Made by a program: the position numbers and the translations under genes. DNA of 64,000 nt from Adineta steineri (Eukaryota; Rotifera; Eurotatoria; Adinetida; Adinetidae): the NCBI GenBank assembly GCA_905250115.1, contig CAJNOI010000225.1:1821-65820 (forward strand), in the 5' to 3' direction. The notes under the pieces were generated by a model. It had not been told where the DNA came from. It did not search any database and saw only the letters and a list, made by a program, of their open reading frames with translations. Below, piece by piece: positions 22,546 through 33,360 of the stretch (its first letter is position 1; each line of letters begins with the position of its first letter).

Positions 22546-23075
22546 AATAATCGAATAAATATTTGAAATTCAATGGTAAAGTAATGATTTTTTCATTTCT
22601 TTATAAACCTTTCGGAAAAAAAACAATTATTCTTTCTACTACGACAACAAATAGTACGAACGTCATTACACATCGAATAATTTTACTGTATCTGACGCAT
22701 GAAATCAAATAGAATACATACAGAATGTCTAGTGGTTTGTTCTATGACTTTTTTTACTAAAAAGAGCAACCGTAGAAAAAAATAATGTGTTTTACATGAC
22801 AAAACATCTCGATATATTTCACACAATGATAGGAAGAAAACCGCTTCATATACGGAAGGGTATCACTAATTTGTGCAAACAGCACAAGCACCCAACTTTG
22901 TTGAGCCGCATATAGGCCATTTAGATTTCATAATCGGGAATTAAAATACAGAGAGAATGATGAGAACTCTTGAAATCTTTTAAAGATATCCGTCAATTTA
23001 TTCGATGTTTATACTCACCCACACCCTTTCGAAAAAACAGAAATGTGAGAATTAATATATTTATTTGATAAACAG
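22546..23075. other. Spacer between the 90-aa gene and the GPCR gene
   Basis: Noncoding but highly conserved with 50027-50557. Contains a lone C-rich hexamer arm at 23012-23028, also present in D' at 50074-50090. Confidence 0.55.
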
Positions 23076-24148
23076 TTAGATATTTTCTTCGGATTCCATT
23101 TGTGAATTGCGTGTTTCAATATTGTTGTCAGGTTCAATTCGATTATTTATGGAGCAACACCAATATTTCCATCGTTGCCAACATTTTTTTAAGAGAACAA
23201 ATTTTACTTGACGACGAAAACGTGTTGAGAATATTATAAAAATATAACAGCTGATCTAAAATAAAGCAAAATCTTAGAAATATAAATTAGCGAAGAAAAT
23301 AAGTTTACCATATAATTTATAATGTAGACAGAAAGAAAAATTGTTTGAAGCAATCGACTAATTGCATATGCCATAGGCATACCTCGTGGTGTGGGAAAAT
23401 TAACGGCATAGATACGATAAGCATTATAAGGTAGTGACAAACAAACGAAGGCTATTACACGTATAAGAATCATTGCTGTTATTTGTTTATCTAATTTACG
23501 ACGTACAATTGGTAATTGTCGTCGAATTATATGACGAACATTATGATAAGCTAAGATACTAAACGATGATGCAATTATAATAGGTAGAAAACCAATTAAA
23601 ATTGGATAAAAGAAATATGTTGAATACTGAACCGCTACATAATTCGACAGAACACATCCTAATGTTGGGTGAATATCAAAAGAAGAGCCAAGTACAATGC
23701 TATGAATGATCGTAAAACAAATGGATATAAACGTAAAATATCGACCTAATTTCAATGTACACATTTGTCTTAAATAAAAACGATGATTTGTTGAAAAGAA
23801 TTGATCAACAGCAGAAAAACATATCATGTAAAAAGTAATGAGCGCAGTTATTTGTCCTAATATAGATTTGAATTTACACCAAATTGAAGAACGCCCTGTT
23901 GCATCATCTCCATATATTGATATTAACATAGTTAGGCTCATAGAGAAAAATTGATAAAATAAGTTGGAAATTGATTCAATAGTTATATAGAAGACACATC
24001 GATTAGTTCGAAATAATTTCAATTGAGTAAAAACGAGAAGATTTAAAACATTACCAATAATTCCAAAACCGAATGTAATACAGCCAGTATAAAGCGAGTA
24101 TTGTGTAGCAAATTTGAGAATTCCATTAGATACGGACGACGATGACAT
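23076..24148 (-). CDS. Rhodopsin-class 7TM receptor (GPCR), copy D
   Basis: Exon 1 is 23309-24148 (280 codons) and exon 2 is 23076-23255, separated by a 53-bp intron (GTAAAC...TTTAG). Together they give 339 aa. Seven hydrophobic segments are visible. TM1 contains GxxGNVLNLLVF (the conserved Asn). The start of TM3 has a conserved Cys (WCKFKS), and TM3 ends in SAVDQFFSTNHRF in place of DRY. The second extracellular loop has a Cys, and TM6-7 show LSLPYNAYRIY and INYM-ISCYIF. The tail is KKCWQRWKYWCC, basic with possible palmitoylated cysteines. Read without the intron, the ORF ends early in VNLFSSLIY..., an artefact. The ligand is unknown. Nearly identical to the copy at 48954. Confidence 0.85.
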
Positions 24149-24665
24149 ATTACTTTATTCAAAATGATATAGTTTTTTATTATTTGTGTTTTTCTTCTTT
24201 TCCTGAAAGATCTAAAATTTAATATAAAAAAATGTCGTAAACTATTTAATTAAACAATAATGTACTTATAGAACGCATTCTGTATTCATCTGCGCAATAC
24301 ATTGCCAGTAGTCTTTTAAGATATTAAATTCCATTTTCTCCTCAATAAAGATTATCGTTAATGAAGATGTTGATTATTTTATGTATTACAGCTTATATTT
24401 CATATGATATATTAATAGTATTCTTGCGGAAACTATAGGTATGTGACTTTTTTTAAAACTAATTTAATTCATCCTTCAGTGCCGAGTAGTGCCATATTTA
24501 TAAAACTGAAATTAGATGTTGACATCTTTCTCACTGCTCAATAAGAATTTTCTAAAATTTTAACAAAAGGCTTTGAATATGACTATGAACTTATGTGGAG
24601 CAAATCGCGGTCATTTTTCCTTACATTGTTTCATTTCTGACTAAATAAATACTTTTTAAATTTTA

Positions 24666-25489
24666 AAAATTGTCAAATTTTAGTGGAAATCACGCCTCTT
24701 ATATATGTAAACGTGCTGAAACCGTTAATACTAGCCACATTGCCTAATTTTGCTGGATATTCAAGTTTGAATATAATTAAAAATAGCCATTAGTTTGAGT
24801 CTTAACTTATAATCACGACTTTTCGAGATTTTTGTGAAATATGTTGTAAATTATTAGAAACAGACTTTTTTGATGAAAAATAACATGTTTATGACATTTT
24901 CTAACGAAATAATAGAAAAATCGACTTCAACTGCTGGTTTTGATAAAAAATCGAGGATATGGGAAGATTCTATAGAAGTCTCATTGGAACTGAAACATGC
25001 ATCTGATTGAATGATCTTCTTTTCTTGTATTTCTTTCGAGAATGAGTGCGGGTGTGCAGTTGACGACGTGAGCGAGTGGGTGGGTTGGTGGGTTGGTGAG
25101 GTGAAGGTGTACATGAGCGCTGAATGATTCATTCCACTATCGCGTACATCCCACACTCCCACCCTCAACGTTAACTATACTTGCTAAAGTAATCACAGTG
25201 CCATATTTAGGTGCGAAGGTGGATGGTTGTGAATGTAAATATAATTGAGGGCAAGGGTGTCTCCAAGAAAAGCTTTTCTAAATATTTCATCGTGTTTAAC
25301 AATTCAACAAATAAAACAAAGTGATAATGAAAATTTACTTTATTCAGTAGAAATAATTTCATTAGTTGAGAACAACCAAGTAAAAAAAGAAACTATTCCA
25401 ATAAATGAACAAATGTTTTGCTTATTATTAGCAAATAGTTTTAATAAAGACAAAATTTCCAGAATTTCATCTTTAGATCTTGAGGGTGT
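24666..25489. other. Spacer between block D and the FkbM genes
   Basis: Contains the large telomere-like palindrome at 25044-25168. No convincing gene. The short ORFs read through the repeat. Confidence 0.5.
25044..25168. repeat. Telomere-like palindrome, long degenerate
   Basis: A G-rich left half (GAGTGGGTGGGTTGGTGGGT and neighbours) and a C-rich right end (CATCCCACACTCCCACCCTC). Confidence 0.7.
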
Positions 25490-25560
25490 GGGTGTGGGCT
25501 TAATCTATGTAGGAGACAGTATCCGAACACATACCTACACTCACACTAGATCCACACCCT
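25490..25560. repeat. Telomere-like palindrome at the edge of the FkbM duplication, copy 1
   Basis: TTGAGGGTGTGGGTGTGG ... CACACCCT. AGATC occurs on both sides, a possible 5-bp target duplication. Homology between the two FkbM units begins immediately to the right. Confidence 0.8.
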
Positions 25561-26818
25561 AGATCATATGGTTATTTGTTAATGCGTAAAAGAAAACTTA
25601 TTTAAAGTTTTGTCATCAACCGTAAAAATTTATTGATATAGTCAAATATTTCCAATTTATTGTTTATATTATTTTGTTCAAGCATAAATGTCACTATATT
25701 ATCATGACTAACAAATCTCCGATAAGTTCATTTTCATCCAGAAAACATCCGATGGCCAAAAACGAAGAGCATTATTTTCGTCCAGTATTTTACACATATC
25801 GACAGTTGCAACATAGCCACGTCCTAGAAAATATTTCAAAACATAACGCATTCTAGCATCATGACGAGCACCAATATCCCATTCCATTAAAATAACAGGT
25901 ATATTTACAAAATCAAATACTTTATCACCAGTTTGACATAAATATATTTCTGCCCATTGAATATCAACTTTCATTATTGCATGACGAATGTTTTTCCATT
26001 TTAATATTGGAAGAATATCATCAAATCGCATTGTTTTTACCACATATGTATCATTTATAAGTGAAGAAGTCACAATACTATCAATAATAATTGCTTGTGA
26101 ACCAACATTATATGGATCAGATTTTATTTTTAAAAAATGATCTGATCTAGAGAAAATTGCATTGCCAATTAATGTAACATTATTTTCAAGTTTTTCAATT
26201 TGTACTGCTTTACGAATTCGATTTATATTAGGTTTGAAACATTCGATTGCAATTGCATATCTTCCAAATGATGCTGCAAACATCGTGTATGCACCAAGAT
26301 TTGCTCCAGCATCAATAAAATCCATTTGCGGATATCGTTTAAGAAATTCTAATAGTTTTATTAGATATTTTTCTTCCCAAATTTTCTTTTCCAAAATCTC
26401 TTTACTAACAGCGTCACGAGAATCATGCAGGCAAATTGTTGTTTGAACAGTTGAGAGTAATTGTTTTGTTTTGATACATGTATAGTTTTCATTAATTTCT
26501 TCTCGTAAATTAACTAAGTTAACCGTATTAGGTAAATCTTTTATCTTATACATGATTAATTTTTCTATTTGAACAGTAAATACGTTCGATTTGAGTGAGT
26601 TAATACAATAAAATACAAAACTTAAAATAACTATCGACAATACAGAAAGTATAGAGCGATAATTTTCTCGAAAAAGTACTTTATATAAATGAATTTCCAT
26701 TAGACGTAGAATATTGTTAAAGTCCAATGATGATTAAATTTTTCTTATTAAAATACAATAAATGTTTGAATCGAAAAATCAAAATTTTAATAACAAAAAA
26801 AGAATAATAGATTCGTAT
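25561..26818 (-). repeat. Tandem FkbM duplication unit, copy 1
   Basis: About 95% identical, in the same orientation, to 29549-30790. It covers the gene plus about 145 bp downstream and about 90 bp upstream. Confidence 0.85.
25708..26727 (-). CDS. FkbM-family methyltransferase, type II membrane protein (copy 1)
   Basis: Single exon, 339 aa. One membrane segment near residues 25-45 (VLSIVILSFVFYCINSL) follows a short cytosolic tail, so the catalytic part would face the Golgi or ER lumen. The SAM-binding motif is FIDAGANLGAYTMFAA. Further FkbM-like features are the acidic IECFKPN segment, MRFDDILP, and MKVDIQWAEIYL in place of the usual KxDVEGxE. FkbM enzymes methylate hydroxyl groups of sugars or polyketides; in animals, membrane-anchored forms are thought to act on glycans (inference). 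The paralogue at 29690 differs at few residues and is intact. There is no intron, unlike most neighbours. Confidence 0.8.
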   Translation of the reverse strand: MDFNNILRLMEIHLYKVLFRENYRSILSVLSIVILSFVFYCINSLKSNVFTVQIEKLIMYKIKDLPNTVNLVNLREEINENYTCIKTKQLLSTVQTTICLHDSRDAVSKEILEKKIWEEKYLIKLLEFLKRYPQMDFIDAGANLGAYTMFAASFGRYAIAIECFKPNINRIRKAVQIEKLENNVTLIGNAIFSRSDHFLKIKSDPYNVGSQAIIIDSIVTSSLINDTYVVKTMRFDDILPILKWKNIRHAIMKVDIQWAEIYLCQTGDKVFDFVNIPVILMEWDIGARHDARMRYVLKYFLGRGYVATVDMCKILDENNALRFWPSDVFWMKMNLSEIC

Positions 26819-29093
26819 AAGATCGTGTCGGAAAAGTAATAAATCTAAAAATAATAGAATTATAAATCATTCTAAATCACTCTAAAAAAAAAGGATTTTT
26901 ACCAAACCAAAAAAGGTTCATTCTGCCGATACACGGAAAGATCCTTTTTTCCATTTAGTACAAAAAAGATTCCGTGTAGAATCTTCGCTGGGAAACGCTG
27001 AAGTCTAGGCTTCGCTTGAAATTCTCAATGCCGGACCTTCTCAACAGATCATCTGAAAGGCTTCATACTGAACCATAGCTACGAAACTCTTTTCGTATCA
27101 AAAGTTTAGTAGTAGTCCGTCCTTATACTCAAGAACTAGATTTCACAATCATAAACTTACACCGAACTATCCGCTTACAAGGCGATCTCAGTGTTATAGT
27201 TGGACCTTGCCGCTTAACCTTATTTACTTAATCAAAGTCCATGGAATATTAATAATCTATTGACCAAGCCATTTTTATTGTTACGAACTGAAGGAGTAAC
27301 AAAAGCTACCTCAACTGAAATCATTATTTCCATCGATATGTCACCCTAAAAAGAGAGTGGGTATGGGTGTGTAATGGATATAATACTCATACCACACTCT
27401 CACCTACGCCTCCAGTTTCATTTTATTAAGACTTACTTGATTATGCTATGAATGAGTAGTTTTGCCCTGATAGCGATGAAAATTGTGTTAAATTTTGCAA
27501 GCAAAAATATCTGTATGTACGAATATTTATTAGAATAAAATAAATTGAGTTTTTGATTGAAATGATTTTTTTCAAGTAAGAGAGAATCAGACATTGCTCT
27601 CGGTCGAACAACAAAAATAGATGACAGAACTCACTTTGTAGAAGGTTTCATCGTATGTGCTCAAGTCTGAAAGCTATCAAAAAGAATAGTTTTTATTGAC
27701 TGATGCTCGCTCGAATGCAAATATAAGCAGAATGAAAAATTCAAATGCTATTCTGTCTTTGCGCATTTTATGATTAACGAAATGTACACTTTTTCTGTTC
27801 TATTCTATTTTTGAAGAACTCTAAAAGTAACAAGTAAGGCATTGGCCTTGAGTTCTTCCGCAGCACAAGGTTGAAATCAAAGTATAGAGAAAACATACTC
27901 TGTGAAAAATTTCTAAAGTTACTATAATTACAACGTTTAGTCAACTGATAAATCTAAGGTAAACTGCAAAACAAGATTAATAAGAATGCTCTGCGTTTCA
28001 TTAATTTGATTATTAAAAGAAATCATTGGTTTTTGTTTTCAATAGTTGAATTAACCAGAATCCTTTCTTATATTGTTGACGCCATTAGTAGGTGTGGAGA
28101 TGAATATGAGTGATAAAGACGCAGGAAAAATTTGAAGTTCATTTACGCTGAAAAATGATTCGTAGAATCATTAATCCTAAAAATATTTGAGAAAACTATG
28201 AAATTTCTTTATTTTTGAGAATATCTCCAAATATTGTGTCTGTAGTTTCCACAGGTTAAAATATCACGTAAACTTCTGTTATTATACTTTAATACAAAAA
28301 AATTAATGTTGTTCAAGCCGATCTCATAGTTTATATATAAGGAGTTTTCTTCGAATGAGTACTTTGTTTTAACTGTGAATATGTCTACAAGTTTTAAATA
28401 ACTTAATATTTAAGACTCAAATTCTGATTAAAAAGCTATTTAAAATGAAATATATCATAAGATCAGTTATGTTCAGATAAAAACAAATTTCTTACTGAGA
28501 AACGTCCACAGATCTTCAAATATTTATTAAAGAGAGAATTTTCATCGTACTGCATTTGTCTATCATTGCACTCTGTCGTTATGTTGTTTTACTTATTTAA
28601 TGAATGCGTTTATTATTCAATTTATTTTATTTCTTCTTTTCATTCAGTTGTGACTACATGCAAAAATACTTTTTCATCAAAGAATGGTATGACAGGAAAG
28701 AAAAACGTTAAGAAGTGCTTCATAAGACATTATAAATATGCGATCAAAGGAATTTAATGGCTTGCAAGTTGCTAAGACAAAATTTCTTTAAGACAAATCG
28801 AGTATACTCTATAACCTATAGTTTTATCATTTCGAATGAGAAAATTCGTTTTTTCTTCTCCGATTTAATCGTGGTATAAAAGCATTTATTTAGATTTCTG
28901 CTTTGATTTTATATTCATTCACCTTCACATATATGCAAGGTAGTATGCAAACAAAAATCTATACAGGTATGATTGTTTACTTGCACATGTGCTGTCAAGT
29001 TTAAAAATGTTTATTAGTGTCGGCTAAGAGTAAACAATATAAAAAGAATTTGTCATAATAAAAAATTTACTAAAACTGATGTTATGAAGATTA
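26819..29093. other. Spacer between the FkbM copies
   Basis: About 2.3 kb. The stretch 26880-27300 is clearly less AT-rich than its surroundings and has short inverted words (GGATTTTTACC / AAGATCCTTTTTTCC), perhaps a transposon remnant. A telomere-like palindrome lies at 27354-27410. The remainder is AT-rich with no gene seen. Confidence 0.45.
27354..27410. repeat. Telomere-like hexamer palindrome
   Basis: GAGAGTGGGTATGGGTGTG, loop GGATATAATACTCAT, then ACCACACTCTCACC. A good example of the loop consensus. Confidence 0.8.
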
Positions 29094-29188
29094 ATGGATG
29101 TAGGTGTGCGTGGATGCGAGCGTAGATGAGATCAAGGTAAGGGTGTGTATGTAGAGATTGTAGACGGTCTACACCCACAACTACTCTC
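29094..29188. repeat. Telomere-like palindrome, degenerate
   Basis: A G-rich arm with several TGTGNG units, then TAGACGGTCTACACCCACAA. Confidence 0.65.
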
Positions 29189-29447
29189 TACAAAAACTAA
29201 TACGATAGACTGTTTAGGATACTTTATTTATATCCATGATATTATATCATTTTTTGTAAGATGCTTGATATAAATTAAAGATAAGATCTGTTCATAAATA
29301 AATTTTCGTTATTTTCAAGCGAAAAAGAAAATCTTTATCTGTATTTCATAGAGATTGATATTTCACGTGTATATACTTTTATAAACTAATATTAAATTGA
29401 TCTTTTTGAAATATAAAAATTTTACGTACATATATTCTTTATTATAA

Positions 29448-29548
29448 AGGGTGTGGGTGTGGGTGTGGGTGTGACAGTATGGGTGTGGATTGTTATGGGT
29501 GTCCTCTTTCATTATTCACACTCACCCACACCCACATCCACACCCTCA
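29448..29548. repeat. Telomere-like palindrome at the edge of the FkbM duplication, copy 2
   Basis: Four uninterrupted GGGTGT units on the left (G-quadruplex capable) and CACTCACCCACACCCACA plus CATCCACACCCTC on the right. Homology to copy 1 starts directly to its right. Confidence 0.9.
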
Positions 29549-30790
29549 GATAGTTATCTGTTAATGCGTAAAAGAAAATTCATTTAAACTTCTGTCGTCA
29601 ACCGTAAAAATCAATGGATATAGTCAAATATTTCGAATTTATAGTTTATATTATTTTGTTCAACCATAAATGACACTATAATTTCATGGTTAACAAATTT
29701 CCGATAAGTTCATTTTCATCCAAAAAACATCCGGTGGCCATGAACGAAGAGCATCATTTTCGTCCAGTATCTTACACATATCGACAGTTGCAACATAGCC
29801 ACGTCCTAGAAAATATTTCAAAACATAACGCATTCTAGTATCATGACGAGCACCAATATCCCATTCCATTAGAATAACAGGTATATTTACAAAATCAAAT
29901 ACTTTATCACCAGTTTGACATAAATATATTTCTGCCCATTGAATATCAACTTTCATTATTGCATGACGAATGTTTTTCCATTTTAATACTGGAAGAATAT
30001 CATCAAATCGCATTGTTTTTACCACATATGTATCATTTATAAGTGAAGAAGTCACAGTACTATCAATAATAATTGCTTGTGAACCAACATTATATGGATC
30101 AGATTTTATTTTCAAAAAATGATCTGATTTAGAGAAAATCGCATTGCCAATTAATGTAACATTATTTTCAAGTTTTTCAATTTGTATAGCTTTACGAATT
30201 CGATTTATATTAGGTTTGAAACATTCGATTGCAATTGCATATCTTCCAAATGATGCTGCAAACATCGTGTATGCACCAAGATTTGCTCCAGCATCAATAA
30301 AATCCATTTGTGGATATCGTTTAAGAAATTCTAATAGTTTTATTACATATTTTTCTTCCCAAATTTTCTTTTCTAAAATCTCTTTACTAACAGCATCACG
30401 AGAATCATGCAGGCAAATTGTTGTTTGGACAGTTGAGAGCAATTGTTTTGTTTTGATACATGTATAATTTTCATTAATTTCTTCCCGTAAATTAACTACA
30501 TTAACTGTATTAGGTAAATCTTTTATCTTATACATGATTAATTTTTCTATTTGAACAGTAAATACGTTCGATTTGAGTAAGTTAATACAATAAAATATAA
30601 AACTTAAAATAACTATCGACAATACAAAACGTATAGAACGATAATTTCGTTGAAAACGTACGTTATATAGATGAATTTCCATTAGACGTAGAATATTGTT
30701 AAAGTCCAATGATGATTAGATTTTTCTAATTAAATTACAATAATTGTTTGAATTGAAAATTCTAAGAACAAAAAAAGAATAATAGATTCA
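29549..30790 (-). repeat. Tandem FkbM duplication unit, copy 2
   Basis: Second copy of the unit at 25561-26818. It is bordered on both sides by telomere-like palindromes (29448-29548 and 30801-30872). Confidence 0.85.
29690..30709 (-). CDS. FkbM-family methyltransferase, type II membrane protein (copy 2)
   Basis: 339 aa, single exon, the same architecture and motifs as the copy at 25708-26727 (membrane anchor, FIDAGANLGAYTMFAA, MRFDDILP, MKVDIQWAE). Differences cluster in the N-terminal cytosolic tail and anchor (for example YNVRFQRNYRS against YKVLFRENYRS). The catalytic part is nearly unchanged, suggesting both copies are under constraint. Confidence 0.8.
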   Translation of the reverse strand: MDFNNILRLMEIHLYNVRFQRNYRSIRFVLSIVILSFIFYCINLLKSNVFTVQIEKLIMYKIKDLPNTVNVVNLREEINENYTCIKTKQLLSTVQTTICLHDSRDAVSKEILEKKIWEEKYVIKLLEFLKRYPQMDFIDAGANLGAYTMFAASFGRYAIAIECFKPNINRIRKAIQIEKLENNVTLIGNAIFSKSDHFLKIKSDPYNVGSQAIIIDSTVTSSLINDTYVVKTMRFDDILPVLKWKNIRHAIMKVDIQWAEIYLCQTGDKVFDFVNIPVILMEWDIGARHDTRMRYVLKYFLGRGYVATVDMCKILDENDALRSWPPDVFWMKMNLSEIC

Positions 30791-30800
30791 AATAATATAC

Positions 30801-30872
30801 GGTGTGGGTGTGGGTGGTGTGTATGTGCGTGGGTCTGAGAATTGAATATATCGAGATCCGCATCCACACCCT
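30801..30872. repeat. Telomere-like palindrome upstream of FkbM copy 2
   Basis: GGTGTGGGTGTGGGTGGTG ... CATCCACACCCTA. Homology between the two FkbM units ends about 10 bp before it. Confidence 0.8.
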
Positions 30873-32163
30873 AAATCAGGTAGCGCTAAGCCAGCGTCAT
30901 ATATCTCTAATTCTTTTGACGAATACTTTATAGAAATATGAATCCAAATATAAGATACACCTATGAACAAAAACAAATCTGTCCACCATTTTTATTTCTG
31001 TGCTATCATACATTGCTACTCTGAAGTTATATTTCACTCGACAATACATTTTATACAAGATATGATAAAAAAGAATCAAACAGAGGAAAGAGTTTTGTGT
31101 GAGGGTATATTCTCAGAGAGTATATATGAGACATGCAACAAAAATCATATTTTTAACTGAGCATTACAATAAATAACTAGGTAACTTGTGTTTTGTGCCT
31201 TATTTTACCAACTCTACCAGAAATGTGTGCGCTATATTAGGTTTTTTATCGCTAGAAACGTGATCCATAAATCAATATTAAAATAGTAAATAACTTGATA
31301 GTAACAAAATAAAGTAAAGAATGAGATGCAGTGAAACGATAAGTTTAATGAAAATTAAAACTAAAAAATACAATTTAGAATTTTCGACCTTGACAGCTGG
31401 TAACGTTGGCAAATTCGGTCATCAAAAGTAAATAATGCGAATGTTGTAATCATAATGATGATAATACGCAATTAATTATCAACACAAACATCATCTTGGG
31501 GGTGGATGTGGGCGAGAGTGAAAAGGATAATACCCACACCCACACCCTCAAGATATAATAAGAGTTACTCATTCCTCTTTTTCTCTTCGTCATACATGAT
31601 TCTTGTTACTCAACAAATATAATATACAATACTGTAAGTTCTATTTATTGAGTAATAGAGATCATTTCCGAGGAAGAGAAAAAAAATATACTTTAAAACT
31701 CCCGTAGCAGCATGGATAAATTATCAAAAATCACGTTCTGAGTAAAATATTTAAAGAGTACTGCAATGATAAAATAATATTTTTTATTCATCGAGAATTT
31801 ATTCTTCATAACAATACAAAACTCTTTTGTATACATGGCGTGCTTTTTGCAATTTTCATTAGATTTATATGTCACTCATATGTCACAGATAAAAATTGTG
31901 TCAACTATTCATTGAAGAGAATGCTCAACAATACTATCGAATAAAGAGAAAAATGTGATGAGAGCATAAGTATATGAAGTATCAGTCAAGGTTTAAAAGT
32001 AAAAAATATAATAGAAAGCAAAGATACGTAGAAATTTTAAAAATACTATTGAATCTTTAACCAACCTGTAGGTACTATATTATACCATCCATTTTTAGTG
32101 AATGTATAACAATTACTTTCAGTCAAAATCAGATCGTAGAAACTAAGCTGATTAAATACAAAC
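30873..32163. other. AT-rich intergenic region
   Basis: Holds the clean palindrome at 31494-31553. Otherwise no gene or RNA was recognised. Confidence 0.45.
31494..31553. repeat. Telomere-like hexamer palindrome
   Basis: CTTGGGGGTGGATGTGGGCG, loop GGATAATAC, then CCCACACCCACACCCTCAAG. The flanking ATCTTG/CAAGAT extends the palindrome. Confidence 0.85.
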
Positions 32164-32367
32164 TAGAGGTGGTGGCTTAGCATCAAAAACTGGAAATAAT
32201 GCATTGATTTATTTCTCAATGAAAGTTAATTAATACTGGACTTTTGGCATTAAAAGTAGTATCGGTGGTACTAATGTTAATTTAATGCATAAATCGATAT
32301 TACATGTTTCCTTTACAATAATAAACTTGTGCATTATTTTCATATTAATGCTAAGCCACCACCCCTA
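32164..32367. mobile_element. 204-bp MITE with TA target duplication
   Basis: Starts TA-GAGGTGGTGGCTTAGCAT and ends ATGCTAAGCCACCACCCC-TA. Perfect terminal words with a TA at each end suggest a Tc1/mariner-superfamily derivative. No coding capacity. A solo terminus of the same family lies at 43311-43330. Confidence 0.8.
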
Positions 32368-32840
32368 ATAAAAACTATTATAATACAAAAAGAAAAGTCT
32401 TAAGTCAAGTAAGTGAATAAGTAACACTGGAACAAATATACATACGTATACAACATGGTGAGAAAAGAACAGAACAAAATTAATCCGATACAAAAAATGA
32501 ATGTGAAGGTGAAGACTATTAAAAAGAAATAAAATCTCCTTGAGATGAAAAAAAGTAATATGATCACCAAAAGAAAAACATGGATGTCAAATACACTGAA
32601 AAGAAGTATGATTTATCGCGCTTTCTTGTAATGTATAACAAGATGAATTTTTTCCTAAAGTGGATATTGATTAAGATCTGTATTTCATCACTCTAATATG
32701 ATATAATGATCAAATCATCAATATCTGGAATGAGACGGAACTATTATAGAAAATGTGCTTTCTGATTAATAATTTATCCAAAAAAAAAAAGAAATATCTC
32801 GTGAACTGATGGCATAGATATTCATCAAAAAATTGTCTCG

Positions 32841-33360
32841 TTAACCCTCGGCTACTGTTGTGAGGTCTGCTTGGACCCACTTTACAGATTTTCGTTTATA
32901 CGAAGAATCATGCCCGTATCTAAAACAGAAAAATGCGGATATGGGTCTACGCGGACCCCCGGACACTAGTGATGATTTAGATATGATTTTTCGCTTTTCT
33001 ATAACTGCGATCTGTTGCGTATCGATTTATTTTCAAATTAAATACGTTTTAATTCGCTTGCATGTTCACCTCTCATGATAGTAACTCATATTTTCTTTGT
33101 AAATTGCTAAATTTTCATTACGCTTTGATAAAAACTAGTATGAGTCAATTTGTTTTCTTTGCATCGTGCGTTCTTATATTGCCTCTATAACAAGCGATGA
33201 ATAAGTCTGTAGAGAGAAGAGTATTTGGAAATCTACAATATATAAACAGATACCTTACGTAAAGCAAAATCATCATTCTCTGTAACTTTTAAGAGTTGGG
33301 TCCGCGTGGACCTCAAGACACTGTTCAAGTTATAAAATGAGGACGATAACCGAGAGTTAA
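32841..33360. mobile_element. piggyBac-type MITE (TTAA ends)
   Basis: Bounded by TTAA on both sides, with termini TTAACCCTCGGCTACTGT and, inverted, TTAACTCTCGGTTATCGT. A TTAA target plus CCCT-type termini is the hallmark of piggyBac. The subterminal motif GGGTCxxCGxGGACC occurs more than once inside. At 520 bp with no transposase it is non-autonomous. Confidence 0.8.

Larger units (their letters stand above)
21922..24665 (-). repeat. Block D of the palindromic duplication (left copy)
   Basis: Matches 48455-51179 in reverse complement at roughly 95% or better, including introns and intergenic spacers. It carries the 90-aa gene and the GPCR. Confidence 0.9.

Noticed and set aside
26162..26446. 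Plus-strand ORF opposite the FkbM gene, present in both copies
   Set aside because: A shadow of a conserved minus-strand gene. Its conservation follows from the FkbM reading frame.
25490..31553. CRISPR-like array made by the spaced hexamer repeats
   Set aside because: Repeats are kilobases apart, palindromic and variable, with no uniform spacers, and the genome is eukaryotic.
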